Shown: positions 35,694-47,410 of the stretch, one piece after another
Position numbering within the stretch: the stretch's first letter is position 1
How the letters are laid out: the number at the start of each line of letters is the position of its first letter
Assembly (NCBI GenBank): GCA_029204225.1
Contig: CM055092.1
Span: forward strand, 39,377,800-39,441,799
Length of the DNA stretch: 64,000 nt
Direction: 5' to 3'
Source of the DNA: Diphasiastrum complanatum
Lineage: Eukaryota; Streptophyta; Lycopodiopsida; Lycopodiales; Lycopodiaceae
Program-made: the position numbers and the translations under genes
The notes under the pieces: generated by a model
What the model saw: the letters and a program-made list of their open reading frames with translations, nothing else
Database searches by the model: none
What the model was told of the DNA's origin: nothing

Positions 35694-37837
35694 TGTTAAC
35701 AAGAATTTTTCACCCATAACTGGCATACCATGCCTACCCGTCACCTGTGATTCCTTGCCCTCTCAAAATTGTTGCCAATGATGAGTAGTCACGATGCCAA
35801 ACTACATTTTCGTCGCCAATACTAGCTTTCTCCACACAATTCCGCTACCATTCGTCCCCATACTGCATTTACCGCTTTCAAACACCCTGCTACCCTGTCA
35901 AGAGTAAGTAATAATGATTTAGAAGTGATTGTGCCTCATTGTACCTCCCTGTAGTAGGTTTCACCAACCAAAAATTGCCCCAAATTTGGCCCTACGGTAC
36001 CCAAATGGTGAATGTAGCCTATCACTAGGTCACACGCACTCTGCTCAATAGAATGGTACGAAAACTCTCCAAAACACCTTTCTCCCTACTCTATTACGTC
36101 GCTCTGTCTACTAACTCTAAGCGGCCAGTTTCAGGGGTCATTTTGGCCCAAGGATGGCTAAAAAAGGTTCGATCTAGCCAAAGATAGGTCCATTTCCAAA
36201 ATGCCTTGCAAATTGGAACTAGAACTTCATCCTTAAGTCTCTTAATGAAGTGAAGTTCAATTTGGACTTCGGGTCCCTTCAATGAATTTCACATTGAAAT
36301 TTTTTAATGAAATGAAACTATTGCCTATCATAGCCCTTCGGGCCCTTTCACAGCCCATCCAATAGTGGGTCCTTATCTGACGACCCATGCTTCAATCTTG
36401 AAGCTTGATCTCATCCGTCCATCCTCCATAAACTCGATCCGATGGCTTCTGATCCTCTGATCGTGCTAAAAGCTCCTCATGCATGCACTATGCCCTTCCG
36501 ACCGCTACACACCCATGGGGGTTGGTGGACGCACGCAAGCTCCAGCAAGGGTCTTCCACGACTGTTCCAGCCTCTCTCTCTCCTCTCTCCTTTGCTTGCT
36601 AATTTCCATAATTATGGCAGCATGTAGGATTATGATCTTGTTCTTTCCTCTGTGCACGGCCACTGTTATGGCGCTAGTTGTACACTTTTACAACACCATA
36701 AATGATTTCCTACAGTGAGAGATCAATCAACTTCTCTCTTGAAGCCCCAGCCAAAGCATTCTTCCACAGACTGTGAACAAGTTAATTGCTCCTGACATTC
36801 TTTATGGCTGACAATGGCCTCTTAGCCACTCCTTAGCAGCACTAGGGCGCCCACCATTATGCACTTACAATGCTAGAAATGATCTCCTACAACCAAAGAT
36901 CCACAATTTTCTGCCTATAAACCCTAGTCATGAGGAAGAAGAGTTTTTTTTTTGGGTTTTTCTCAGGCTTATGCTGAGATTACACTTGCAGCCGATACTA
37001 CTTTATCAGTCGCTTGATGGGTTCAAAAACCTTTCATATTCCCGATGGTCGGTTCGTTAAGTGACAAGTCTCTCTTCTTCGTTCTTCAAAGGTATTGGTC
37101 TTATTAAAATAAAATCTATTGCTCCAGTTACTTTTCTAGGGAGTTTGCCTCTGCACTTATCTCTCAGTTTCAGCAGGACAACAAGCCCATTCTTCTTGAT
37201 TCAGTAGCTCATGTGGAAATAGACATTCTTCCTTTCCATCAACATAAATATTCATGTGGTCACTCTGAAGATTATTAAAATATTATCTTCCTATCTCGAG
37301 TTTGGGGCCATGTCCATGGTTATTTCCATTGTAATTTATGTTGTACATAAAAGGTATGTGAATTGAGCACATAACCTTCTAGAATAGGTCGAATTTGAGT
37401 TAGGTAGATTCAATTTTGATGACATGCAGAAGTTTATATAGTATGCAATGTCATACTGTATGCATGCAAGCTACATGCAACATGCAAAGTGGTTTCTGTG
37501 ATCTACACATGTCTAGGCAGTTTTATGAGTTGACATGCAGTACATGCAATATACATGCATGCAATTACACATGTGGATCTCTGGTAGGTGAGTAAGATCA
37601 GTTAAGTGGACTTTCCATGCAACTCCAGTGAAGGTATTCGAGTCTCTCTCATGTAGGGAAATCTTGGCATGTGTTGCCATATTGTGAATAATGAGATTTT
37701 GGTAATTTGGACTCATTCTCTCTCTACCTAAGTTCTCTTTCATTGATTTTCTCTCTCTACCCGAGAGCAGCCTGTTTTTCCCATACTGAGCACTTAGAAT
37801 TATTTCTGACATTCAATTCTCACAGTGACAAGTTAGT
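35694..37837. other. Intergenic stretch, no gene seen
   Basis: No open frame with recognisable domain. Around 36550-36610 and 37720-37760 there are CT-rich tracts. Sequence right of the Gypsy LTR does not continue the Copia pol found to its left, so the Gypsy flanks are not obviously one interrupted element. Confidence 0.4.
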
Positions 37838-37920
37838 TTTTTCAATCAGATGTATGTCATTGTGCTCTTGCCATAGATTTTTCAATCAGATGTATGCCAT
37901 TGTGCTCTTGCCATAGATTT
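37838..37920. repeat. Two tandem copies of a 40-base unit
   Basis: TTTTTCAATCAGATGTATG at 37838 recurs at 37878, with one T/C difference inside the unit, and a third partial start TTTTTCAAG follows. Confidence 0.9.
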
Positions 37921-38009
37921 TTCAAGTATACTGTTCTCTGATCAATCTTGTGCAATCACAACACCTCAGTAAGATCTTGTAGGGTGTGTGGTGAAGTTCA
38001 CACATGCTA

Positions 38010-38652
38010 AAAACTTCACACCCTCTTGATTCTATTGGCACTCATCTCATGCATTGCCCTTCTGGCAAAGATCGCACTGGGACTCATGATTCCATTCGTG
38101 ACGTACTGACATCTATTGCTCATGAGTGTGGCTTTCATGTTGTATGGGAGCAAACCCACATCTTGCCTGTGTCCGATTCACAGTCGCCTCGGCGTCGAGT
38201 TGATTTCATTCTTTCACGCGAGGGGATTCTCATGCTTGGGAATGTTGTTGTTGATGATCTTTCGTGGCCAGACCTCCTTTGCCGTGCTTCAACTACCCAA
38301 GGTGTCTTTGCTTCTCATGCAGCTCAAGATAAAGAGCGAGATTATTCATATCACATAGAAGACTTTATTTCTTTTGTCTTGGAAACTTATGGGTGCATGC
38401 ATAAGAAATTCGACGATTTTTTATCATCTTGTGCGGGTTTTGCGAAGCTCCAAGGACGTGGTGCCTCACTTTTTATTTATCATTACGTCTTATTATCGTC
38501 AACGAGTTTCTACCACTTTACAATGCACTCAGACACTTGTAATACTTCGACGTGCTGTAGTTGCAAGAACGGCTGCTTCACAGCTTCCTGCACTACCTGA
38601 ACTTCCAACTATCTTAGCTAGCGACTTACATCAAGCAGTAGGCTTTTTATAG
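38010..38652 (+). pseudogene. Relic of a non-LTR retrotransposon C-terminus (restriction-like endonuclease type)
   Basis: The frame 38004-38600 reads LDSIGTHLMHCPSGKDRTGT and HDSIRDVL, then RRRVDFILSREGILMLGNVV and SHAAQDKERDYSYHIEDFIS FVLETYG. The arrangement of a Cys/His knuckle, an R-H-D helix and a D-(~17)-(V/D)-VVV strand is what I know from C-terminal restriction-like endonucleases of early-branching LINEs (R2/Utopia-like), and similar sequences occur in plants. The second acidic position appears as Asn (GNVVVD where a Asp-Val-Val type is usual), which would inactivate it. Near 38440-38500 the match moves to the frame 38374-38652, giving ILRRAVVARTAASQLPALPE and a stop. No RT lies upstream. 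Family assignment is tentative. Confidence 0.45.
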
Positions 38653-38940
38653 CTACTTTGTGAAATTATTGCTTTGTTATAGTTTATCTACTGTATCTCA
38701 ATTCGCCTTATGGCATTTACACTTTCTACATGCATTCCTTGTATTCCGATGAATTTCCCCATCTTTTATTTATAAAAACAGGACGTTTCTTCTTCTCTTG
38801 GAAAAGACTTTGCAATATTTCGACGTGCCGTAATTGTAGAAATGGCTGCTTCACGGCTTCCTACACTACCTAAACGTGCAACTATCTTAGCTAGTGACTT
38901 ACATCAAGCATTAGGCTTTCAATAGCTAGTTTGAAAGATT
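38508..38940. repeat. Direct duplication of the relic's 3' end
   Basis: The segment from TTCGACGTGCTGTAGTTG (about 38547) to TAGGCTTTTTATAGCTA (about 38655) recurs about 280-290 bases later (38820-38925) with around 15% differences, including the equivalent stop codon. The DNA between holds the shared CTTTTACATGCATTNCTTTGTA-type block, also duplicated near 38995. Confidence 0.8.
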
Positions 38941-39405
38941 TTTGCTTTGTTATAGTTGATGTACAGTATTTCAATTTGCTCGATGACCTTTATACTTTTT
39001 ACATGCATTACTTTGTACTCCAATTGGTTTTCCCATCTTTTATTAATAAAAATAAGATGTTTTTTTTTTTTTTTGGTATTATCAACTTGCAAAATCACAA
39101 GAGAATCTTACTTGGACCTTGGGCAACCCTAACTCAAGCATGAGATACCAACTCACCATGTATGAAAATATTCATTTTATTAAACATAACCAAGGGACTC
39201 AAGAAGGCATGCAAGCCTTTGGCACTAAACCTTTTGGTCAAGGAAGGTTAAATAGGATAAAAGTCCGCCGGGGCAGGGGGCATTGGGTTGTTGGTTTGAA
39301 GAGGAGAAAAAGGCCCTTTTCTCCAGCACGTAAAATCAGTTTTTAAATTTTTACAAAGGAAATGGTGATGCCTCACAAAGGGCAAATTTTTTTTTGACAA
39401 ATTTG

Positions 39406-39494
39406 TTTTTTACAGGCACCTTTGGACACCAGAAGGTGCACGTAAAAAAATTTACGTTTATTACATGCACCTTCCGCCCGGAAGGTGCGTGTAA
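39406..39494. repeat. Two adjacent hairpins sharing GCACCTTC/GAAGGTGC arms
   Basis: Hairpin 1: TTTTTTAC...GCACCTT (39406-39422) pairs with AAGGTGC...GTAAAAAA (39433-39449). Hairpin 2: TTACATGCACCTTCCG (39461-39476) pairs with CGGAAGGTGCGTGTAA (39479-39494) around a 2-base loop. All four arms are related, so larger foldbacks are also possible. This could be a miniature foldback element. Confidence 0.7.
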
Positions 39495-39654
39495 AAAAAA
39501 ATTTATGTCAAAAAAAAAAAAAAAAAAATGTAAAAAACGGAATTCACGGCAGGGAAGGGCTGGCTCCTCAGCCCTTCCACCCGCGGAAGACTGTGTGCCC
39601 TCGGGTCTTGCGGGGCGGAAGGGCTCCCCCCCCCCCCCTTTTAAGCTCATGGCT

Positions 39655-39835
39655 TGTGTACATGTGGCTAGCATCCAATAGGAAACACAGCAGAGGTTTT
39701 ACTCTTAGATAGGCTTTTGCACACGTGGCAAACATCCAACAGAGAAACATGGCAGAAGTTTCACTCTTAAATAGGCTTCTGTACACGTGGCAAACATCCA
39801 ACAGATAATCATGGCAGACGTTCCACTCTTGAGGG
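39655..39835 (+). promoter_or_regulatory. Three tandem ~62-base repeats with ABRE/G-box sites upstream of the trihelix gene
   Basis: Units start at about 39660, 39721 and 39783. Two carry ACACGTGGCAAACATCCAAC; the first has the variant ACATGTGGCTAGCATCCAA. A related TACGTGGCGAAC follows at 39897. CACGTGGC is the canonical ABA-responsive element/G-box bound by bZIP factors. The array ends about 50 bases before a TATA box and about 180 before the gene's first ATG, so a promoter role is likely by position. Confidence 0.6.
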
Positions 39836-39884
39836 TTCCACTAGATTACAACTTCCCCCGTAAAAGAAATAAATCGCTAAAGAG

Positions 39885-39892
39885 TATATATT
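39885..39892 (+). promoter_or_regulatory. TATA box of the trihelix gene
   Basis: TATATATT at 39885-39892 lies about 130 bases before the ATG at 40016, giving a predicted start of transcription near 39915-39925 and a 5' UTR of about 100 bases. Confidence 0.6.
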
Positions 39893-40015
39893 TTCATACG
39901 TGGCGAACGCAGGATCTGCCACGCGTCCTCGGACTGACAATATCATCGCGCTGAATCTTTTGCCTGACTACGTCGTTCGTCGTCGTCGCTGTGAACATCG
40001 ACAGCGACAACGACA

Positions 40016-41059
40016 ATGGACGACAGCTGCTCAACATTTTCTTCACACGAGCGAGCTCGAGAGAGCTCGAGAGAGAGAGAGAGGGGGAGAGAGGACAGGG
40101 AGGGAGAGGTGGCGATGGCGGAGGGAGAGGAACATTCGACTTCGGCGCCGGGCAGTCTTCCGCAGGCGTTTGATCTGAGGCATGTGAAGCGGATGAGCAG
40201 AGAGAAGTGGAGCCTGATGCGGAGGCAGAGCGATGAAGCCGAGAGCCGAGAACTGATAGATCGAGAAAAAGATAAAGACAAAGATGCAGGATCATGGAGC
40301 GCTCAGGCCACATCTACATTGATGCATTCCTTTCAGCAGAAGAGGATCGCAAAGAAGCGGATTGACTCAGACTGGAGGATCTTTCGTGCTGAGGATTGGG
40401 CCCATGTTGCCATGTGCGTGAATCAGGAATGCGGGCTGGATGGATCCAAGGATTGGAAAACTGGGAAGCAGTGCAAGTATAAGATCTTTAATATGAAGCG
40501 CAGATATAAAATTGAGAAGGATTTGGTGCTGCAGCGAGGCGGCGGAGCTTCTGACTGGGGGTGGTTTCTGAAGATGGAAGCGTTGATGGGTGAGCCAGAG
40601 TCGGGCAGCAGGTATTATGCAACAGCAGCAGCAGCAGATGGTTTAGATGGAGAACGGAGGGATCTTGGTATGCTGCTGCATTACCACGCTAGTGAGAAGA
40701 GGCTGCATGACAAACAACCAGATTCTTGTAGCTCTCCCGGGAGCAAGAGTACCTCCACCACCAATCTGGATGGAGGTTGTCGGGGCTGCGAGCAGCAGGA
40801 TGACGAAATGCAAACTGAAAGCAGCCCTGAGTCGAGCATTCCCAAGCGCCTCTGGAACAAAGGCAAGGAGCCACCCCGGAAGAAACACTGCGGCGGTCTC
40901 TCCAGCAGGCCGTTTGAAGCGTTTCAAACCAGTATTGAGAAGTCGATGCAGATGATGGCTGGCCAGCAAGGAGAGATGATTCTTCTAATGAGAGAGATGG
41001 TTGCCTGCAAAGCAAGGCAAACACAAGCAAGTCTTTCTTTCCTTGATCATCTTCTGTAA
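40016..41059 (+). CDS. Trihelix-type (Myb/SANT-like) transcription factor
   Basis: One open frame of 347 codons. Residues about 94-190 form a trihelix DNA-binding domain: WSAQATSTLMHSF, a second helix around WRIFRAEDWAHVAMCVNQEC, then TGKQCKYKIFNMKRRYKIEK and the amphipathic WGWFLKMEALMG. Trihelix proteins are plant nuclear factors that bind GT-type promoter elements. The N-terminus is Arg/Glu/Ser-rich (RERERGREDREGE), coming from a GA-rich microsatellite in the coding sequence; it could be 5' UTR if translation starts at the ATG at 40115 (GGCGATGGCG), but 40016 also has a fair context. A basic stretch (KEPPRKKH, about residue 282) may be a nuclear signal. The C-terminus is Met/Gln-rich. GC content is clearly higher than in the neighbouring retroelements, as expected for a host gene. 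Whether the exons at 41260-41544 belong to it is open. Confidence 0.75.
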   Translation: MDDSCSTFSSHERARESSRERERGREDREGEVAMAEGEEHSTSAPGSLPQAFDLRHVKRMSREKWSLMRRQSDEAESRELIDREKDKDKDAGSWSAQATSTLMHSFQQKRIAKKRIDSDWRIFRAEDWAHVAMCVNQECGLDGSKDWKTGKQCKYKIFNMKRRYKIEKDLVLQRGGGASDWGWFLKMEALMGEPESGSRYYATAAAADGLDGERRDLGMLLHYHASEKRLHDKQPDSCSSPGSKSTSTTNLDGGCRGCEQQDDEMQTESSPESSIPKRLWNKGKEPPRKKHCGGLSSRPFEAFQTSIEKSMQMMAGQQGEMILLMREMVACKARQTQASLSFLDHLL

Positions 41060-41259
41060 TGCTAAATCCTACAATTGCCAAAGTTATGGAAACTTTATGA
41101 ATTTCTTTACAAAAGCCTGTACTTTATTTTTCTACTACGTTTCAGTAATGTTTGCTCAGCTAGGCCAGAATTTTGTACAACGCAAATATTTCACAATAAG
41201 CTGGTGGATGTGGGGTCTTGCACGTTAATGTGCACTGGCTTAATGAATGTAACTTTCAG

Positions 41260-41544
41260 GAAGTGGAAAACTGCGAGGATTCAACCACGATGGAAATTTC
41301 AGAGCTCAGAAAAAAGATTGACTGTGTTGAAAGGGACTTGATATCTCTCAAGCTTATTTGCGACCATAAGGTGATAGCTTGTCAATTTGATTAGACAAAT
41401 TGCTCAGTGGATACACTTACTAACTGATTCTGATCGATGCTACTTATCTATCTATGCGTGTAGAAACGCGAATGGAATGAGGCCATGGATTCATACGTCG
41501 AGAAAAGCTTATTTCGTCATGAGCAACTAAACAAGCTTCTAGAG
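41260..41544 (+). CDS. Two coiled-coil exons, possibly RAB6-interacting golgin (DUF662)-like
   Basis: Exon 41260-41370 follows TTTCAG and ends before GTGATA; it reads EVENCEDSTTMEISELRKKI and DCVERDLISLKLICDHK. Exon 41464-41544 follows TAG and ends before GTAAAA; it reads KREWNEAMDSYVEKSLFRHE and QLNKLLE. Both are in phase 0 and join without a stop. The pattern (an ELRKKID...L heptad run, then K-REW-EA-D-Y-EK) recalls the conserved part of plant DUF662/GORAB-like coiled-coil proteins. Upstream and downstream exons were not found. The exons lie only 200 bases behind the trihelix stop on the same strand, so they may instead be 3' exons of an alternative trihelix transcript; no phase-matching strong donor is evident before that stop. 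Confidence 0.4.
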
Positions 41545-44402
<2,858 letters not shown>

Positions 44403-44414
44403 TGGTATCACAAA
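44403..44414 (+). promoter_or_regulatory. Degenerate Copia primer binding site
   Basis: TGGTATCACAAA follows TTCAACA. It matches the initiator tRNA-Met PBS TGGTATCAGAGC at nine of twelve positions. Confidence 0.6.
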
Positions 44415-45065
44415 CAAGTACAAGAATTTAATTGTTGATCAAAACTCAATCCAAATTTAGCAAGTTTGATGCTAAAGACTTAGTTTTGAGAGGGCAAGCC
44501 TATACCAAGTAGTTGCTTCAAAGTTTGAGGTTGATTGATGATAGTGGGATGCAGGTGTACTTTTTACACGTGTGGGGAGCTGTTGTACCTGCATTCAAAG
44601 TTCCATTATTGATAGAAATCACATAATTTTTTTACACATCATCTTAATGAGATTTTTGATGCAAATCAAAGAGGAAGCATCAAAGATCAAATGCCATTAT
44701 TGAGAGTTGACTTTGAGTCATAAGATCCAATTAATGAGAGCTTAGAACAACTCCTAAAAAGTGATTTTTTTAGGTCTTGTTAGATCATCAAGAAGAAAGG
44801 GTGTAAGAGAGTCATTGTTTTGTCAAGATCATTGATTTGGATTCTAATGAGAGTTCTTGGCATTCAAAGTGAGGCATATTGAAGGAGAAAACCAATGTTT
44901 TACATGCTTGAAGGATGCGCTATCAATGATCCTATTTTGTAGGGGTCAAAATAGCAAGATTTGACTATTTTTCAATTTTCTTTAATCTATGAAGCATTGT
45001 TTGGATCTATGATCCTATGTATGGATGAAACTTATTAAATGATAAATTTGACTTTTTCAAGCTAT

Positions 45066-45079
45066 TTCACACGTGTGAA
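45066..45079. promoter_or_regulatory. 14-base palindrome with CACGTG core in a Copia leader
   Basis: TTCACACGTGTGAA, identical to the palindrome at 56095-56108 and to the centre of the one at 20692-20709. Confidence 0.6.
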
Positions 45080-45275
45080 CTCAGATTTACTTCATCCATT
45101 TTTGCTTTGAAACAAAAGAGCAAATTTTGACTTCCATCTAAAAATTGTCATTTTTGGCCATTTTTGAATTCATAATCATTTGTTACTTGATTCCATTATG
45201 ATCTATAGTTTACATTTGATTAGATTGATTCTCTGAAAACATTTTCTTTAGTAAGCCAAAACCAATCTTCTAGAT

Positions 45276-45399
45276 ATGACTTCAATGGATCTTATCTATT
45301 AGAACAAAGTGAAAGACTCACTTCTACAAATTATGGTACATGGAAAGTTAGGATAGAATCCATCCTTGTACTTCAAGATCTAATAGTTATAGTGAATTG
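45276..45399 (+). pseudogene. Copia gag start, same family as elements A and C
   Basis: ATG at 45276 opens MTSMDL as in element A (MTSMGV); the match then continues in another frame as LLEQSERLTSTNYGTWKVRI and ESILVLQDL, the conserved N-terminus of the gag of this family. A frameshift lies between. The gag breaks off at 45399, where the LTR beginning TGTTGCGGG starts, so a later insertion cut it. Confidence 0.8.
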
Positions 45400-46076
45400 T
45401 GTTGCGGGTATTTTTTGCACAATAATAAATAAGTGGCTCCCACCACTTAAAATACTGTAGGCCAGCCTTACCTAGTGGGCCCCGCCACAGTACATTGTAA
45501 GTAGGGTAATAAGTGCGAGGGCACTAGCATCCTATGCGTGTAAGCCGAACCCAATGAGCACAAGTAGCAAGTTGTAATTTCTAGGAATAAGAGACTAGGG
45601 GCTTAAAACTCTAAAATGACATTAGAGGCCCTAAGTCAAGTTGCAAATAAAAAAGCTAAAAGGGCCCTTGTGCTTTCTTAGCACCAATAGATTTAAGTTG
45701 TGTTTATTTTAAAGGCTTGGATTAGAATCCTTGTCCCAATGAAGTGGCCAATGACAGTGAAGGAGGCTCACCTCTAAAATCTATAAGAGGGAGCCATTTC
45801 CTTTGTATTGTATCATCTTCCATTCTCATTCTAATAAAACTCTCTTGGTTTTTTCATCTCCTCTCTCTCTCCCTCCCTCTCTCCCTATGTTGGCATAGAA
45901 TAGCTTTGGGTAGGCGCTCGAGCCCCCAAAGCCTTTCTCAACCTAGGTGTTCTCTCTCTCCCTCTCTCCACTCTCTTTCTCCTCTCTCTCCCCTCCCTCT
46001 CTCTTCTTGCTATGCGGGTGAAGGCGAGGTTGCCGCTCCCAGTGACGGATCCCTATGCTACATCGACGACACAACA
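45400..46076 (+). repeat. Gypsy-type LTR inserted in Copia gag
   Basis: Begins TGTTGCGGGTA and ends GACACAACA, with TGTTG/CAACA inverted ends, length 677. A TATA-like TCTATAAGAGGGAG sits at about 45779-45792, a CT-rich tract follows, and AATAAAAC near 45833 may serve 3' end formation. Preceding bases are AATTG; the matching target copy was not found because no second LTR is visible. Confidence 0.75.
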
Positions 46077-46094
46077 ATGGTGCCATTGCCGGGG
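46077..46094 (+). promoter_or_regulatory. Primer binding site after the 45.4 kb LTR
   Basis: ATGGTGCCATTGCCGGGG follows the LTR end directly, of the same type as the PBS of the large Gypsy element (TTGGCGCCATTGCC). It shows that 45400-46076 is a 5' LTR in plus orientation. Confidence 0.75.
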
Positions 46095-46499
46095 AGCGCC
46101 ACACTCTCGTCTCACCACATAGCATCTTCTCTCTATCTTTCTCCCTCTTTTTCTCTCCTACGCTTTCATTCTCACCGAAAAAATCGGATTTTAGGGATAG
46201 AATAGTGTGAGTAGTATTAGTTTTTGCCGTTTTTTCATGATTCTTTTGTTTGTTTACACTGTAGGGAGAGATTGTGGGGTGGGAGGGTAAGATCCAAGCA
46301 CCCAATCCCTTCGTTAATCCATAAAATCCATAAAAGTTCAAAAAAAACACTCAAAATATGTTTTTGGAGGGAAAAAGAGAGGCAAAATTTCATCAGATTT
46401 TGATTTCTCAAAAACCAACAAGAACTAACCTTCGCATGACTGGCAGGAGCTCCAGGGTACTGTCCCAGACCTGCGTAGAAGCCTGCGAAGGTTACTTCT
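46095..46499. other. Leader sequence of the LTR element, no gag seen
   Basis: Non-coding sequence between PBS and the tandem repeats. No gag follows. Confidence 0.4.
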
Positions 46500-47340
46500 C
46501 TCTAAAGTTCCATCTCACTAAGACAAGGACACAGAGAAGTCTGCGAGAGTTAAATCCCAAAAAAAGTGCCCCAATGAAGGTTCCCAAGAGCAAAAAATGG
46601 CCTAGAACCTTCTCAAACAACAAATTTTTGAGTTTCCTTGGGAAGTAAACTTCGCAGAGCTCTCTGAAGTTCCATCTCACTGAGACAAGGACACAGAGAA
46701 GTTTGCGAGAGTTACATCCCAAAAAAAGTGCCCCTGTGAAGGTTCCCAAGAGCAAAAAGTGGCCTAGAACCTTCTCAGACAACAAATTTTTGAGTTTTCC
46801 TGGGAATTAACTCTCGCAGGTACTCAAATACAAGCACATACCAACCTGCAAAGATTAGTTCCTAGAAAATCTCAAAATTTGGCCAAAAAACCCCCAAAAA
46901 ATGCAGTTTTTTCAAGATTTTTTGAGTTTCCTTTTGAAGTAACTCTCGCAGCTTGGTGAGCAGCTGAATTTGACTGAGATACAATTGCATACTAGTCTGC
47001 GAGGGTTTGTTCCCAAAAAATCCTAAAATTTTACAAAAAAAACCCCAAAAAAATGCACTTTTTTCAAGATTTTTTGAGTTTCCTCGAGAAGTAACTCTCG
47101 CAGCTTGGTGAGCAGCTAAATCTGACTGAGATACAAGTGCATACCAGTCTGCAAAGGTTTGTTCTTAGAAAATCCTAAAATTTTGCAAAAAAGCCTAAAA
47201 AAAATGCACTTTTTTCAAGATTTTTTAAGTTTCCTTGGGAAGTAACTCTCGCAGCTTGGTGAGCAGCTGAATCTGACTGAGATACAAATGCATACCAGTC
47301 TGCAAGGGTTTGTTCCCAGAAAATCCTAAAAGTTTGAAGG
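46500..47340. repeat. Tandem arrays of ~162 and ~151-base units
   Basis: A 162-base unit (CATCTCACT(A/G)AGACAAGGACAC at 46511 and 46673) occurs twice. It grades into about four copies of a related unit marked by AACTCTCGCAG at 46810, 46943, 47095 and 47246 (spacings 133, 152, 151), each with GGTTTGTTCCCA and poly-A rich spacers and TTTTTCAAGATTTTTT. The two unit types share TTTGAGTTTCCTTGGGAAGTAA and so are related. Confidence 0.85.
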
Positions 47341-47410
47341 AACAAGGGCCACCCCAAAGATAAAAAGGCACCTATTGTACACTATTTAACATGCTAATTG
47401 AGAGGAGTAG

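Noticed and set aside
36094-36282. Small minus-strand ORF near 36.1 kb
   Set aside because: No recognisable domain, no coding bias and no neighbouring exon.
39351-39801. Overlapping frames on both strands near poly-A and poly-C runs
   Set aside because: They cross homopolymers, hairpins and the promoter repeats; no codon bias or domain.
40643-41081. Minus-strand and alternate-frame ORFs over the trihelix gene
   Set aside because: Shadows of the GC-rich coding frame 40016-41059.
45744-46350. Ser/Leu/Pro-rich ORFs around 45.8-46.3 kb
   Set aside because: They fall in CT-rich LTR sequence (45400-46076) and its leader.
46500-47340. CRISPR-like repeat array
   Set aside because: Units are 150-160 bases, contiguous and plant-type; there are no short spaced repeats with unique spacers.
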